DNA of 64,000 nt from Coriaria nepalensis. Taxonomy: Eukaryota > Streptophyta > Magnoliopsida > Cucurbitales > Coriariaceae. The notes under the pieces are model-generated. The model saw only the letters and a list, made by a program, of their open reading frames with translations. It made no database searches and was not told the origin of the DNA. The stretch covers positions 992,001 to 1,056,000 of the forward strand of contig CP114485.1 in the NCBI GenBank assembly GCA_027186245.1, in the 5' to 3' direction. The translations under genes were made by a program, and so were the position numbers. Positions 36,095 to 46,900 of this stretch are shown in pieces; the stretch's first letter is position 1; every line of letters starts with the position of its first letter.

Positions 36095-37995
36095 TATCCT
36101 CTCACTCCGATACAGTCAATGTTACAACTGATAAACCAGGGACCATTTTTCTGCGTGCACTACTTTTTCCCAATTCCATTACGTCTCTCTCTCTCTCTCA
36201 CTCTGAAGCAAATATCAGCATGGGCTTAGAAACACAACCCAAAAAAAATGGGTTAGGCCCATATTGACCCTCGTGGTTTGGGCCAGATACCTTAACTTGT
36301 TTATTCATAGTCTTGTTCATTTTTTGAAGGAGAATGGAGCAACTTCGTAAGCCCTAATACCATATAAAATGAATCAGTTTCGATAATAACTTGATGCAAA
36401 TTTTATATAAATTAGATAAAAATGAATTAGTTTCGATAGCAATTTTATTAGCCAATGAAAGACATGCTCATGTATATAAAATGCTTACTAGTTATAATAG
36501 CATGTGATTGTTGCAAATTTGCTTATAATGTAACAGAAGTTCAAACGCTCGAAATCCCAGTTTAGATATGTAAACTGCAGTCAACTTTTGAATTTCAATC
36601 TCATTATAACTGTTCACCTATTAACTGTTTCTGGTCTCAAGTTAATTAACAACTAATCATAAAACTTATACTCGATCACATATAATTTTAATTAGACGAT
36701 GTTAATGTATAACTTGATCAGAAATGGAAAAGCACACAAACCGAAAAAAGTGTACATTCTCATTCCTTTCTTAACTTCCTATAATAAAACCATCGAAAGG
36801 AACTCAGAAATGGACACATCATATGCCCCACGGGCCACCTCTGACTCCATTTTTAGAACCACCTGAATCCCTAATTCAGACACAGCTTGCAAATCTGATC
36901 AGCTTCTTACTATAACCTCCAGTACAGACAAAAAACCAGCTCCACGACTTATAATCCACTTTACACTAAAGAGGTACTTCGTACAGGTACTGTCGTAGAA
37001 TTTATAAACCTCTGTGGTATATCCCACGTAGAAACAAAAAAAAACAAAAAAAACTCACCCACTTCTAGATTCACGTAAAATGGTAAGAAAAAGCATGTAA
37101 TACAACTTTAACTTGCACCCAGTAATGGAAAAAAAAGGATACGTACGTTTAGGGTAACATGAAAATTCCCAGAATATTACACAGCAATGTCTTAATATAT
37201 GTCTGATCTGAAACTCTCCTTAAAAGTCAAGAAAAGCGATGTTTCATGATCTATATCAATTCCTTATTAAGAAAACGTCGAATTTGCAAACAATACTACA
37301 AAAAGCACTACAATTCTGCAAACTAATTGACTAGCTAGCGCCTCTCGCCGTGTATTGTGGAGGAACCGTTGGCGTATCCACTGTGCTACTGATCTAGTAT
37401 TACTCGAAAAAGGACAGAGGTAGCTAGCTTGCTAGCTAGGGGCTAGGGTCTTGACATATGGTATTTGATTAGGATTTTTTATGTTGGGTAATTTATTAGC
37501 ATGGTCCCTCTGGTTGTTAAGAGGTTTATTGTATGGCACGAATAACGCGTAGAATTAGTGGGCAATGATGTGTTATATTTCAAACACTGTTTTGGTTTTT
37601 TGCGTGTATTAATATAACGTTCGTGATACTAATCGTATATTTTATTCTCTCTGTTTGATTCCATTGTAGCGGCTGGTGGACTTTATGGTAGGTCGGACAG
37701 AGAAAAGAGATGGAATTGGGATTGGAATCGGAATTAGTAGGGTTGAGGAAATGTGAGCGTACGTAGCAAGTTATGAAGATGCTTTAATGGGACTTCTTCT
37801 CACATATGTATAACATGATCATAACATGCATGGGAATAGTAGCTGAATTTAATGCATAAGCTAAATTTCATTTCATTGCATTCTGTTTTATTCCCATGGA
37901 AAAAGGGAACTCAAGAAATACAAAGCAAGCTGAGAATGAAACAGAATGAAGCTCAAATGATACGGATAGAACTGCACCCTAGAGCAGCTGGCTAA
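36095..37995. other. SDR promoter and 3' flank of the zinc finger gene
   Basis: About 1.9 kb. The CT-rich stretch just beyond the SDR start codon is a likely leader. The retroelement copy at 36290-36545 is listed separately. The rest, to 37995, is AT-rich with no supported ORF; the end nearest 37995 should be the 3' UTR of the zinc finger gene. Confidence 0.5.
36290..36545 (-). mobile_element. Second, more decayed copy of the same element upstream of the SDR gene
   Basis: A 70-base block at about 36475-36545 (agttataatagcatgtgatt and flanks) nearly repeats about 35462-35530 in SDR intron 2. Adjacent sequence also matches: the minus strand reads NLHQVIIETDSF and KIAIETNSF, parallel to KVAIEIDSF of the intronic copy. 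The two copies flank the first two exons of the SDR gene in direct orientation. Confidence 0.6.
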
Positions 37996-38766
37996 CTAAT
38001 CCCAGCTGAGTGTGGGTACTGGCCGATTACCAAGCCTAAGCTCAAGGTCCAAGTCTGCAATATTGGACCCAGAATTAAGTAGTCCTATTTCTTCGTCAGC
38101 GCATGATGATGATGATGATAGTTCCTTGACCAAGAATGACGAAAACGATGAAACCCCAGTACTAATCTTCGCTCGTTTACCACTAGATCTTGCTTCATTG
38201 ATATTACTATTCATTCCCGCACATAAATCAGTTCCAACGATAGAATCTGATGATCCTTTATGTTTCTTTTCCACTTGGTTAGATTTTAAATCCACACGAA
38301 CACCCAGAAGTTTAGGAGAAATCGAATAATTATTGCTCTGCTCTTGATCATAATTATAACTAGCTTCAGAAACCCTAGAGTTAGTTGAAACAGCTGAAGC
38401 AGTAGTTATAACACTATGGCTAGATGATACAATTAGCTGATGATGATGATGATGATTAGTACCACTACCCAATAAGGATTTACAGTCATTTTCATGATCA
38501 GATGCTGAGCCGATTAGCGATTGTTTAAGCCTTGCTCTATCCCTTCTATGAACATTCATGTGACCACCTAAAGCTTGAGCAGACTTGAATTCTCTCCTAC
38601 AAAAACTGCAAGAATAGCATCTAGGCGGCCATATGCACCCTCCAAGCGCCCTCGACGTGTCTTCTGCAAAGGCCTTCTCTTCCCATGATGCTGGCACAAG
38701 CTTCGGCTTCAACACTTGTATTCTCCAGTACTTATCATGAGCAGCAGCAGCAGCTTCCAGCTCCAT
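37996..38766 (-). CDS. SUPERMAN-like single C2H2 zinc finger repressor (256 aa)
   Basis: Nuclear transcription factor of the SUPERMAN/RABBIT EARS/ZFP10-11 group, typically repressing genes in floral or lateral organ development. It is intronless. One zinc finger has Cys53, Cys56, His69 and His73, with the plant-specific QALGGH core ([20 protein letters not shown]). WPPR just before the finger and RRDRARLK just after are typical of SUP-like proteins. The middle is Ser/Asn/His-rich, including a short His run coded by ATG/ATC-type triplet repeats. An EAR repression motif, DLELRL, lies at 240-245 near the C-terminus. Which paralogue it is cannot be settled here; an Arabidopsis ZFP10 counterpart would fit by length and tail. 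Confidence 0.94.
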   Translation of the reverse strand: MELEAAAAAHDKYWRIQVLKPKLVPASWEEKAFAEDTSRALGGCIWPPRCYSCSFCRREFKSAQALGGHMNVHRRDRARLKQSLIGSASDHENDCKSLLGSGTNHHHHHQLIVSSSHSVITTASAVSTNSRVSEASYNYDQEQSNNYSISPKLLGVRVDLKSNQVEKKHKGSSDSIVGTDLCAGMNSNINEARSSGKRAKISTGVSSFSSFLVKELSSSSSCADEEIGLLNSGSNIADLDLELRLGNRPVPTLSWD

Positions 38767-40030
38767 TGAAACGAATAGAGAAGGATCAGTTTTTGTGATG
38801 GTGGGTTTCTAGCTAATAGAAGGGAGAGATCTTGAGGTGAAGGTATTGAAATGTTGTACGTAGTAGTAGTAGTACTAGTACGATATAGATCGTGTCTTTA
38901 TTGATGGTATTCATAATGGATACAAGAAATTAACCAACTCGAGAATCTATGCGACAGACAGAAAAAGGTCAGCTGGAGAAAGAGGTTTAAAATTTTTAAG
39001 GCAGTAGTGGAGGGTTTGCTATCTTCGGCTTTTTCAGTGAAGCTTCTCTGTTGGTTTTTAGCTGGTTTGCTACACAGTCTTGGTTAACATGTCTTACTTT
39101 TGGCAATCACTAGAGGGGTCCCATCCTCCCATTCAAGCAACTGTTTTTCATTTAACTCATCTTCATACATACATACATACATACATGCATACATACATAC
39201 ATACATACATAATTAATTAATTTTTCAGACTAGTATTAATTAAACAATGTTTAAAGTTATAATTTGCAGTGATTAGTGCTTGATAACTCCTTTTTCATTA
39301 CATGCATGCATATGTTTTATTTTTTAATATCTACGAGAAATCGATATAAACAAGGTGATGAAATTTGTTAATTAATATTTTGGACCGACAAATTCTGTGT
39401 TTTATTATTTATTTTTCATTTCATTTTCAATATGCGTATCATATATTAATTAGTCTAATTTGAACCAATAATTATAATTAGTCTAAATTGTTGACTATTT
39501 CAAGACTCCACAACTCTTCTTTAATACTATCTTTTTGTCTTACCCATTGGATGCCACCTCACCTAAAGATGTTCACCGGCCCCTGCCGTATCAGCTATGA
39601 AGAAGGATAATTTTAATATATGCTATTGGAATACGAAATATTGTAAATATTTTATTGCATGGATTGAATATTTATATAATAACTACGTATGTTATACCGA
39701 CGAGGAAAATTCCGATATAATTTACTAATAAAAACCATATCTTATCCTATTTACATTTTTTTTTTTGGTCTTTCTTTCGGCATAACATAATATTGACAGG
39801 CTGACAAGTAGCTTGGAGAATATTATTCGGGCCCAAACAGATTTGGGCAATTCTCCCAGAAGCCCGAAAGATGCATTTAAGCCCAAATGAGGACAACAGC
39901 GAAGTATACCTATCTGTCGAATTTGTCCATCGGCCCAAGAACACGGCCCATCATAAAAGCGACAACAAGATGAGATTCAAATCATTAAAAGAATAATCAA
40001 ATCCATGAAAGATGAATTAATTAATCAAAA
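38767..40030. other. Zinc finger gene promoter region up to the transposon
   Basis: About 1.26 kb. Contains a TACA tetranucleotide array (39168-39211, listed separately) and AT-rich DNA. The region is bounded at its right by the Mutator-like element. No ORF is supported. Confidence 0.5.
39168..39211. repeat. (TACA)n microsatellite
   Basis: About 11 TACA units with one TGCA interruption, some 400 bases upstream of the zinc finger start codon. Confidence 0.9.
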
Positions 40031-40330
40031 TTGGGACCAAATTGATGATGCGGAACTCTTCCACCTCATCGGCTTTGATGACTAGATTTTTTTTTAAATT
40101 AAAATTTTCTCTTAAAAAAAATCCCTAATCTAATAAAACGAAAAAAGAAAACCCAAGTACTATTCTTCAATCTTCATCTCCTCTCTCACCTTTTTCTCTT
40201 CCCCCTCCTCCCGCCATTTTCGACCCACGGTCCCAGCTCGTCATCGCCGATCGTCTCCGGACGTCGCTCTGTTCGATGCCATCTCCGGTAAGTTCGAATT
40301 TCACCTCAACTCTACTGCTCAGATTCTTTT
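40031..40330 (+). repeat. Left terminal inverted repeat of the MULE
   Basis: Pairs with about 42870-43150 on the opposite strand. It carries a CT-rich leader-like tract, an ATG and a consensus splice donor (ATGCCATCTCCG then GTAAGTT), all repeated in the other terminal repeat. Confidence 0.85.
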
Positions 40331-41239
40331 TTTTTATTTTTTATTTTATTTGGGTAGGAGAAAGATCTCGATATTTGTGGAGTAGAGATTACAGATGATG
40401 CCGTGGCTGTGAATCAGCACCCTTTTACGAAGAACACTGCTTTCTGCTTGGAAACGAGGTGCGATATCGCTCTTTCTGCCTCTTTTTCTATTATGTGAAA
40501 TCGGGTTTCTGCTAGTTCCATTTACTTTTCTGCGTACCCATTAGTTACTGAGTAGAACTTTGCAAGTATTGTAGAGTTTGACTTCGAATCTGGGGAAGAT
40601 ACTGAAAATGGGTTCAGATGTTTGCTTTGTCCAGTTTCTAGCAAGGGAATTGCTGCTATATTCCTTTAACAATCTAAGTTCTGGCGAATTATGATGAAAC
40701 CATCTTGTCACTGAGTTGCTCAAATAAAAATTGGAATTTTTATTTCTTTTTTGGTCTACGTTCATCTAGGGGTACAGATTTAACTACAAGGCTTGATGAA
40801 TCTATGCTTCCTTTTAGGGAACATGTCTTTCTACTATTTAGAGTGTGAGATTTGCTACTTTTTCGTTTACATGCCACACTATATGGGGGTGGCACAGCTT
40901 CTCTTAATGTTTTACTGTAGCAACATCTATTGTTCTGCACCATTTTGGAGGTATTTTGATCGCTTTTTTCTTATCTTCTCCTTAATTTTGACTTCTTTCC
41001 TTATTAGTTTTTTTATGGTGAATTTATTCAGTTTGGGCAGGCTTCTCTGAGAGATCCCGTGAAGGTGTTACTGTGCTGAATCAGCTGACTCTATCATTGA
41101 AGAGGGAAAAATCAAAAGAGATAATGCTGCTAATGGTTTCTTCGATGGGAGCGTAAACAATGACTCGTCCACTAATCTTCTTGAGACATTGTTTGTTGAT
41201 GAATGATTTAGTGGGAATTGCTGATGCGTTTTAAGCATG

Positions 41240-42142
41240 TGTTGAACAACCATACAAATGTCTCTGTCTTCATTGGATAATTAACCGCAGCCAAACAATA
41301 TAGACTGGCCATGATGGTTTACACCAACGGCCGGTGCAAATGGCATTTTATATTTATTGGTGAGATACGTCGCGTCGAAGGTCACCACATCTCCAATTAC
41401 ATCACATGTTGCCCTACTTCTTGCATCAACCCAAAATACATTTCATATACGATTTTCTATGGCAAAGTCAATAAAAAAGAACCCATTGTCCTTTGACTGC
41501 ATTCTAATTATGAATCGAGAGCTTCAACATCTCCTTCTCCTAAGCGAAGCTTCCTAGCTTGCTTGAGGAAGTTTTGACAATCTTGCTCCCCAAACTTCAT
41601 ATTCGCATAACCTCCCCCCTCAATAACCAGTGACTTGAATGTTTTACATGGACGTATTCCAACTTGATCATTCAATTCAAGCTTCTTTTTTACATGAGCA
41701 GCTATCTTCTTGTGGCATCTAAAATAACAGGATTTGTTTGGGCTCGAAGCATGGTTTTGATCGAGATTAACAAATGACAATATGTAGCTACCAGCACTTT
41801 GTCGTGTTGCGTTAACCCTAACCTTACATCACAATTTCCCAGACGCTCCAGGCTTGAACATTCTTAGCTCGACTATTGGCATGTCCATCGCGCGTACATG
41901 AGAGGGTAAAGAACCTTAACTCCCCATCATCTCCTTGTGTTGATGTTCTTTTCATACCAAACCCCACTTTCTTAGCGTAATCCTCATAGAAAACACGCAC
42001 ATCCTTGGCAGCAGAGAACCTCATTCCCACTGTTGGCTCTTTAACATTTTTCTCTTCAACACTGTCAATGTTCAAGTTGGCTGTCAAATTATTCACACTA
42101 CCACTTCTACTTGGGGAGTCCCTACTATCAAGTGGCATTATC
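41240..42142 (-). pseudogene. Broken FAR1/FRS-type MULE transposase
   Basis: Minus-strand fragments in order. A FAR1 DNA-binding region at about 41824-42142 reads GMRFSAAKDVRVFYEDYAKK then VGFGMKRTS. A second part at 41508-41780 reads VNLDQNHASSPNKSCYFRCH and continues to KLRLGEGDVEALDS. A third at about 41270-41520 reads RMQSKDNGFFFIDFAIENRI, a stop, then VTFDATYLTNKYKMPFAPAV, which contains the first catalytic Asp of the MULE transposase (FDATYLTN). The middle of the FAR1 zinc-binding region and most of the C-terminal half (the rest of the DDE domain and the SWIM finger) are missing, and there are stops and frame shifts. Related intact genes are the FAR1-RELATED SEQUENCE family. Confidence 0.85.
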
Positions 42143-42869
42143 TGTACCATAAGCAAAAAATATAACCATTATTAATGATTCGCTTTCATAAATTTTCAAT
42201 ACAACAATTCTATGGAGAAAGAATATAACCTCACCATTTGTTGCTTGCACATACAAATTTTCTTCCACTGCATAAATGATTTGTTTTTGTTCTCAACGGA
42301 TTTAGGAGGCAGCAACCACACTTTAGATGAGATGCTAATATTAGTGTTTAGAAAAGAGAAAGAGAGAGAGGGTGATATTGAAGTTGTGATGAATGAACTA
42401 ACCTGAATTATAAACAGATCGATGAGGAATTTGGTGTGGATATACTTTTATTTTTGTTTTTCCACAATAGCTCCTGCAATTGCATGCGCAACAAAACATA
42501 AATGTGTTGCTACTACGATTGAAATTTATTTCTGCTCTTGGTTCCACCACTTTTGAAGTTGAACCTTGAGCATATACAGATTCTTTTAAAGGTTTTGAGT
42601 GTTAATAAAGTTGGGAAAACACTAAAAGTAGACAAACTTTAGTTCACTTTTAATCTAATTTTCTTATGCCTAAACAGAGAGTAAGTAGGTCCGTAGACCT
42701 AACAGATAAAAGAGAGAGAGAGTTAACTGAAAGTTCAGAAAAGTAAAGCATCACAAGAACAGATAAATATCCATTACAACACAAGGGTAGAGAAACTCAT
42801 ACAAAGCACATCATTTGACCACAAAGTCGGCAAAATTCATAGGATGATTCGATAAAACGGAAGAACCTG

Positions 42870-43150
42870 AGCAGTGAAGTTGAGGTGAAATTCGAACTTA
42901 CCGGAGATGGCATCGAAAAGAGCGATGGCCGGAAATGAGCGGCGAGGACGAGCTCGGACCGTGGGTCGAAAATGGCGGGAGGAGGGGGTAGAGAAGAAGG
43001 CGAGAGAGGAGATGAAGAATCGTATTTGGGTTTTCTTTTTCGTTTCTTCAGATTAGGGATTTTTTTTAAAGAAATTAAAAAAAAAAAAAAATCTAATCAT
43101 GAAACCTTATGAGGTGGAATAGTGCCACATCATCAATTTTGTCCCAATTT
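42870..43150 (-). repeat. Right terminal inverted repeat of the MULE
   Basis: Reverse complement of the left repeat with scattered differences. On the minus strand it would serve as promoter and first exon for the transposase remnant. Its outer end lies about 100 bases from the probable first leader exon of the GNOM-like gene. Confidence 0.85.
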
Positions 43151-43188
43151 AGGTTTTCTTTTAAAAAATATTACTTAATTAATCAAAA

Positions 43189-43999
43189 TAAAAAAAAACA
43201 TCACGCGGCCCACGACGCAGGAGAAAGATGAGACTTGGGTCAACTGGACTATCCGCCATCCGTCGGATCCTGATTTTACTGTCTCTCCATTCAAACTTTG
43301 CTCCGCCTTGATGCGGGATCTGTCGACGGAGAAGAAGCAACGAGGAAAGACGGCAGTGGCTGGTTGTCTGCTATGCAATGAAGTAATGCCCTTCACAAAA
43401 TCCCAGGTGTGTTCAGTTTGTCATTTACACCATTTTCATCTGAATAAGGACGTCATATTTCCGGCGCTATTTGAAACCTCTAAGAAGTTTCACTTTAGAT
43501 TTGGTCAAATTGAGCGACTGTCTTTCCCTTGCAGTAGATTTTGATTTTCTTTGTCCAAATCCGAATCTGCGACTTCAGAATCTGTCGATAGAAGCGTGAC
43601 ATGATACTGTCTCTCAGCTCGGTGCTTATGAATTACGATCTCATTGAAATCACACTTTGATTAGGGTTTACAATGGTGACTCTAGATCTCAGTGATTATT
43701 TCCTTGCACTCTACCCCTTGAATTATAGTCTGTATCACATAGGGATGCATATGTTTGCACCAAATAACAATGCCATGCTCAAGGACCCGGAATTGAAACG
43801 TAATTCTTCACTAGTAACTAGTAATGCCCTTCTACTTTTAATTTTTGTGCTTGTTTCAACAAATTGAAATTTGATGTTCCAGGTAGTTATGCACTTATGT
43901 GAACATTGAACGAATGTGTTCCAGTTCTTCTCATTCATCTTTCAGTAGTTGGTGAACACAAGTAAGACTTTGGTTATGCAGAGAGAATATTGTTCAAAG
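43189..43999 (+). other. Promoter and 5' leader of the GNOM-like gene with a probable leader intron
   Basis: A likely non-coding first exon at about 43220-43404 ends at a donor (CCCAG then gtgtgt). The matching acceptor is a pyrimidine tract ending ttcag at 43945, just before the coding exon. The first exon contains an ATG (43311) with a short open frame that is not joined to the main frame, so it may act as an upstream ORF. Confidence 0.45.
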
Positions 44000-46900
44000 A
44001 TGCGGCGTGTGAAATTGCAAACTGGAATCAATTCAATCGAGGAAGAACCTGAGGAGGGTGATGTAACCAATTCCAATGAGTCTACTTTGGCTTGCACGAT
44101 TAATTCAGAAATTGGAGCTGTATTGGCAGTAATGAGGAGAAATGTAAGATGGGGTGGCCGTTATATGTCAGGCGATGATCAGTTGGAGCACTCTTTAATT
44201 CAATCACTGAAAGCATTGAGGAAGCAAATATTTTCATGGCAGCACCCGTTGACTACAATTAACCCTGTTTTGTATCTCCAGCCATTTCTGGATGTGGTTC
44301 AATCAGACGAAACTGGTGCTGCCATTACTAGTGTTGCTTTGTCTTCTGTTAACAAGATTTTAGCTCTTGATGTGATTGATCAAAACACAGTAAATGTTGA
44401 AGATTCTGTGCACCTAGTTGTTGATGCCATCACTAGCTGCAGATTTGAGGTTACAGATCCTGCATCAGAAGAGGCGGTACTTATGAAGATACTGCAAGTT
44501 CTTCTGACTTGTATGAAAAGTAAAGCTTCAGTCATGCTGAGTAATCAGCACGTTTGCACTATAGTGAACACTTGTTTCCGTATTGTTCATCAAGCAGGGA
44601 CAAAAGGTGAGCTGTTGCAAAGGATAGCTCGCAACACTGTGCATGAACTTGTTAGGTGTATTTTCTCACACCTCTCAGAGGTTGATGACATGGATCGTGC
44701 TTTGGTTAATGGAAACAGCTCCGTCAAACAGGAGGTATGAATGAACATCTTGCTCTTATAGTTGCTACTTTATGACCAAATAAGAGAGCCTTCCTTAGCA
44801 TTTTAAGTTCCTTAGTCTGAAATCTGGTATCAATCACATTAGCAGCTTCCCTTTGTAATTTTTTGTTCTAGTTTTCACTTGATAGCTATACTATATGGCA
44901 AACTACTATAGTTGTTGAATTATTATTATTATTTTTTAATTATTATTATTATTTTAAAAAATAAAGTTTAAATGATAGGGGAAAAAAAGGAAAGAAATTA
45001 AGTAGTTATATCAATAATTTGTTATCCTAAGTATAGCTATAGTGGTGATTTATTGTCCTGTAATTCCATTCCTGGTGTAAAAAACCCAAATTTTTTTAGT
45101 AATCTGGTTCCTTTATATTCCCTGAAACTAGTGATTCTTAAAATTTCTTTGGTTACTTAAATCTAGGGATTCAATGCTGGAATTCAGGTACCATTAGTTG
45201 CATATGGCAGAATGTAGTTTGGAATATAAGTTATGGGTCCATTTGATAGGTTGGGTTTATACTAATTTATGGCAGAATGTAGTCATGCAGTTGGGTTTGT
45301 AATAAATGGTATACTTGTGCATAGCACACTGAGATTTGGGTAGGGGTAGTCTATACTCTATCCTGAAATAGAGTGCCTTTTCATCTTCTTATGTGAAATT
45401 ATTTATTTATGTATATATCTTCTGCAGACTGGTAGGCTAAGCAATGAGTACGCTTTTGGGAGTGGACAATCGAAGAATGGGAAGCTGGGTTCTGAATTTG
45501 ACGGTCAACCATCACATAAAAGTTCTGCTTCTAATGAGGTATATGAAAATGCTGTCGAGGCTGGTAGTGGGATGGAGTGTGTTCCATTTGACTTGCATCT
45601 GATGACAGAGCCATACGGTGTCCCCTGCATGGTCGAAATATTTCGGTTCCTTTGTTCACTGCTGAATGTTGTCGAGAATATGGAAAATGGTGCTGGATCA
45701 AATACTATAGCATTTGATGAAGATGTGCCTCTTTTTGCCTTAGGTTTAATCAATTCATCTATAGAGTTAGGTGGACACTCCTTTAGTTGTCACCCCAAGT
45801 TACTGGGTTTGATTCAAGACGAGTTATTCCAGAATCTAATGCAATTTGGCTTGTCAATGAGCCCACTTATCCTTTCAATGGTCTGTAGCATTGTACTCAA
45901 TTTGTATCACCATCTGTGCACCGAACTAAAATTGCAGTTTGAGGCTTTCTTTTCGTGTGTGATACTAAGGCTTGCTCAGAGCAGATACGGTGCTTCATAT
46001 CAGCAGCAGGAGGTTGCCATGGAAGCTCTTGTTGACTTCTGCAGGCAGAAAACATTTATGGTAGAGATGTATGCTAACTTAGATTGTGACATAACTTGTA
46101 CCAATGTCTTTGAAGACCTCGCTAATCTGCTATCAAAGAGTGCATTCCCTGTTAATTGCCCCCTGTCCGCTATGCACGTTCTTGCTTTGGATGGTCTTAT
46201 TGCTGTTATTCAAGGAATGGCGGAGAGAATAGGCAATGGGACGATCGGTTTAGAATATGCTCCTGTGACACTAGAGGAGTATACTCCTTTCTGGATGGTC
46301 AAGTGTGACAATTATAGTGATCCCACTCATTGGGTTCCATTTGCTCGCCATAGAAAGTACATTAAGAGAAGGTTGATGATTGGAGCTGACCACTTTAATC
46401 GTGATCCCAAGAAAGGGCTAGAATTCCTCCAAGGAACACATCTACTGCCTGACAAACTCGATCCCCAAAGTGTGGCTTGCTTCTTTAGGTACACTGCTGG
46501 TTTAGATAAAAATCTTATTGGGGATTTCTTGGGAAACCACGATGACTTTTGTGTTCAGGTTCTTCATGAATTTGCAGGGACGTTTGATTTCCAAGATATG
46601 AGTTTGGACACTGCTCTACGGCTGTTTCTGGAAACCTTCCGTCTTCCTGGAGAATCACAAAAGATACAGAGAGTTCTTGAGGCATTCTCAGAGAGGTATT
46701 ATGAACAATCACCACAGATTCTGGCTAACAAGGATGCTGCTCTGCTGTTATCATATTCGCTTATAATGCTCAATACAGATCAGCACAATGCTCAAGTGAA
46801 AAAGAAGATGACAGAAGAGGATTTTATCCGCAATAATAGGCACATTAATGGAGGCAGTGATCTTCCGCGTGAATTCCTCTCTGAGCTATACCACTCCATT

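Larger units (their letters stand above)
40031..43150. mobile_element. FAR1-type Mutator-like transposon (MULE) with about 300-base terminal inverted repeats
   Basis: The left end (about 40028-40330) and the reverse complement of the right end (about 42870-43150) match closely over about 300 bases, starting AAATTGGGACnAAATTGATGATG and including CGCCATTTTCGACCCACGG and GATGCCATCTCCGGTAAGTT. Between them lie minus-strand fragments of a FAR1/FRS-type transposase. A direct repeat TTAATTAATCAAAA occurs just outside each end (40017-40030 and 43175-43188); part of it may be the 9-11 base target duplication, although on the right 24 extra bases separate it from the alignable end. The element is internally deleted and frame-broken, so it is non-autonomous now. 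Confidence 0.85.

Noticed and set aside
40385..41060. Plus-strand host gene next to the left MULE repeat
   Set aside because: The apparent first exon is part of the terminal inverted repeat, and downstream frames are short and match nothing I recognise.
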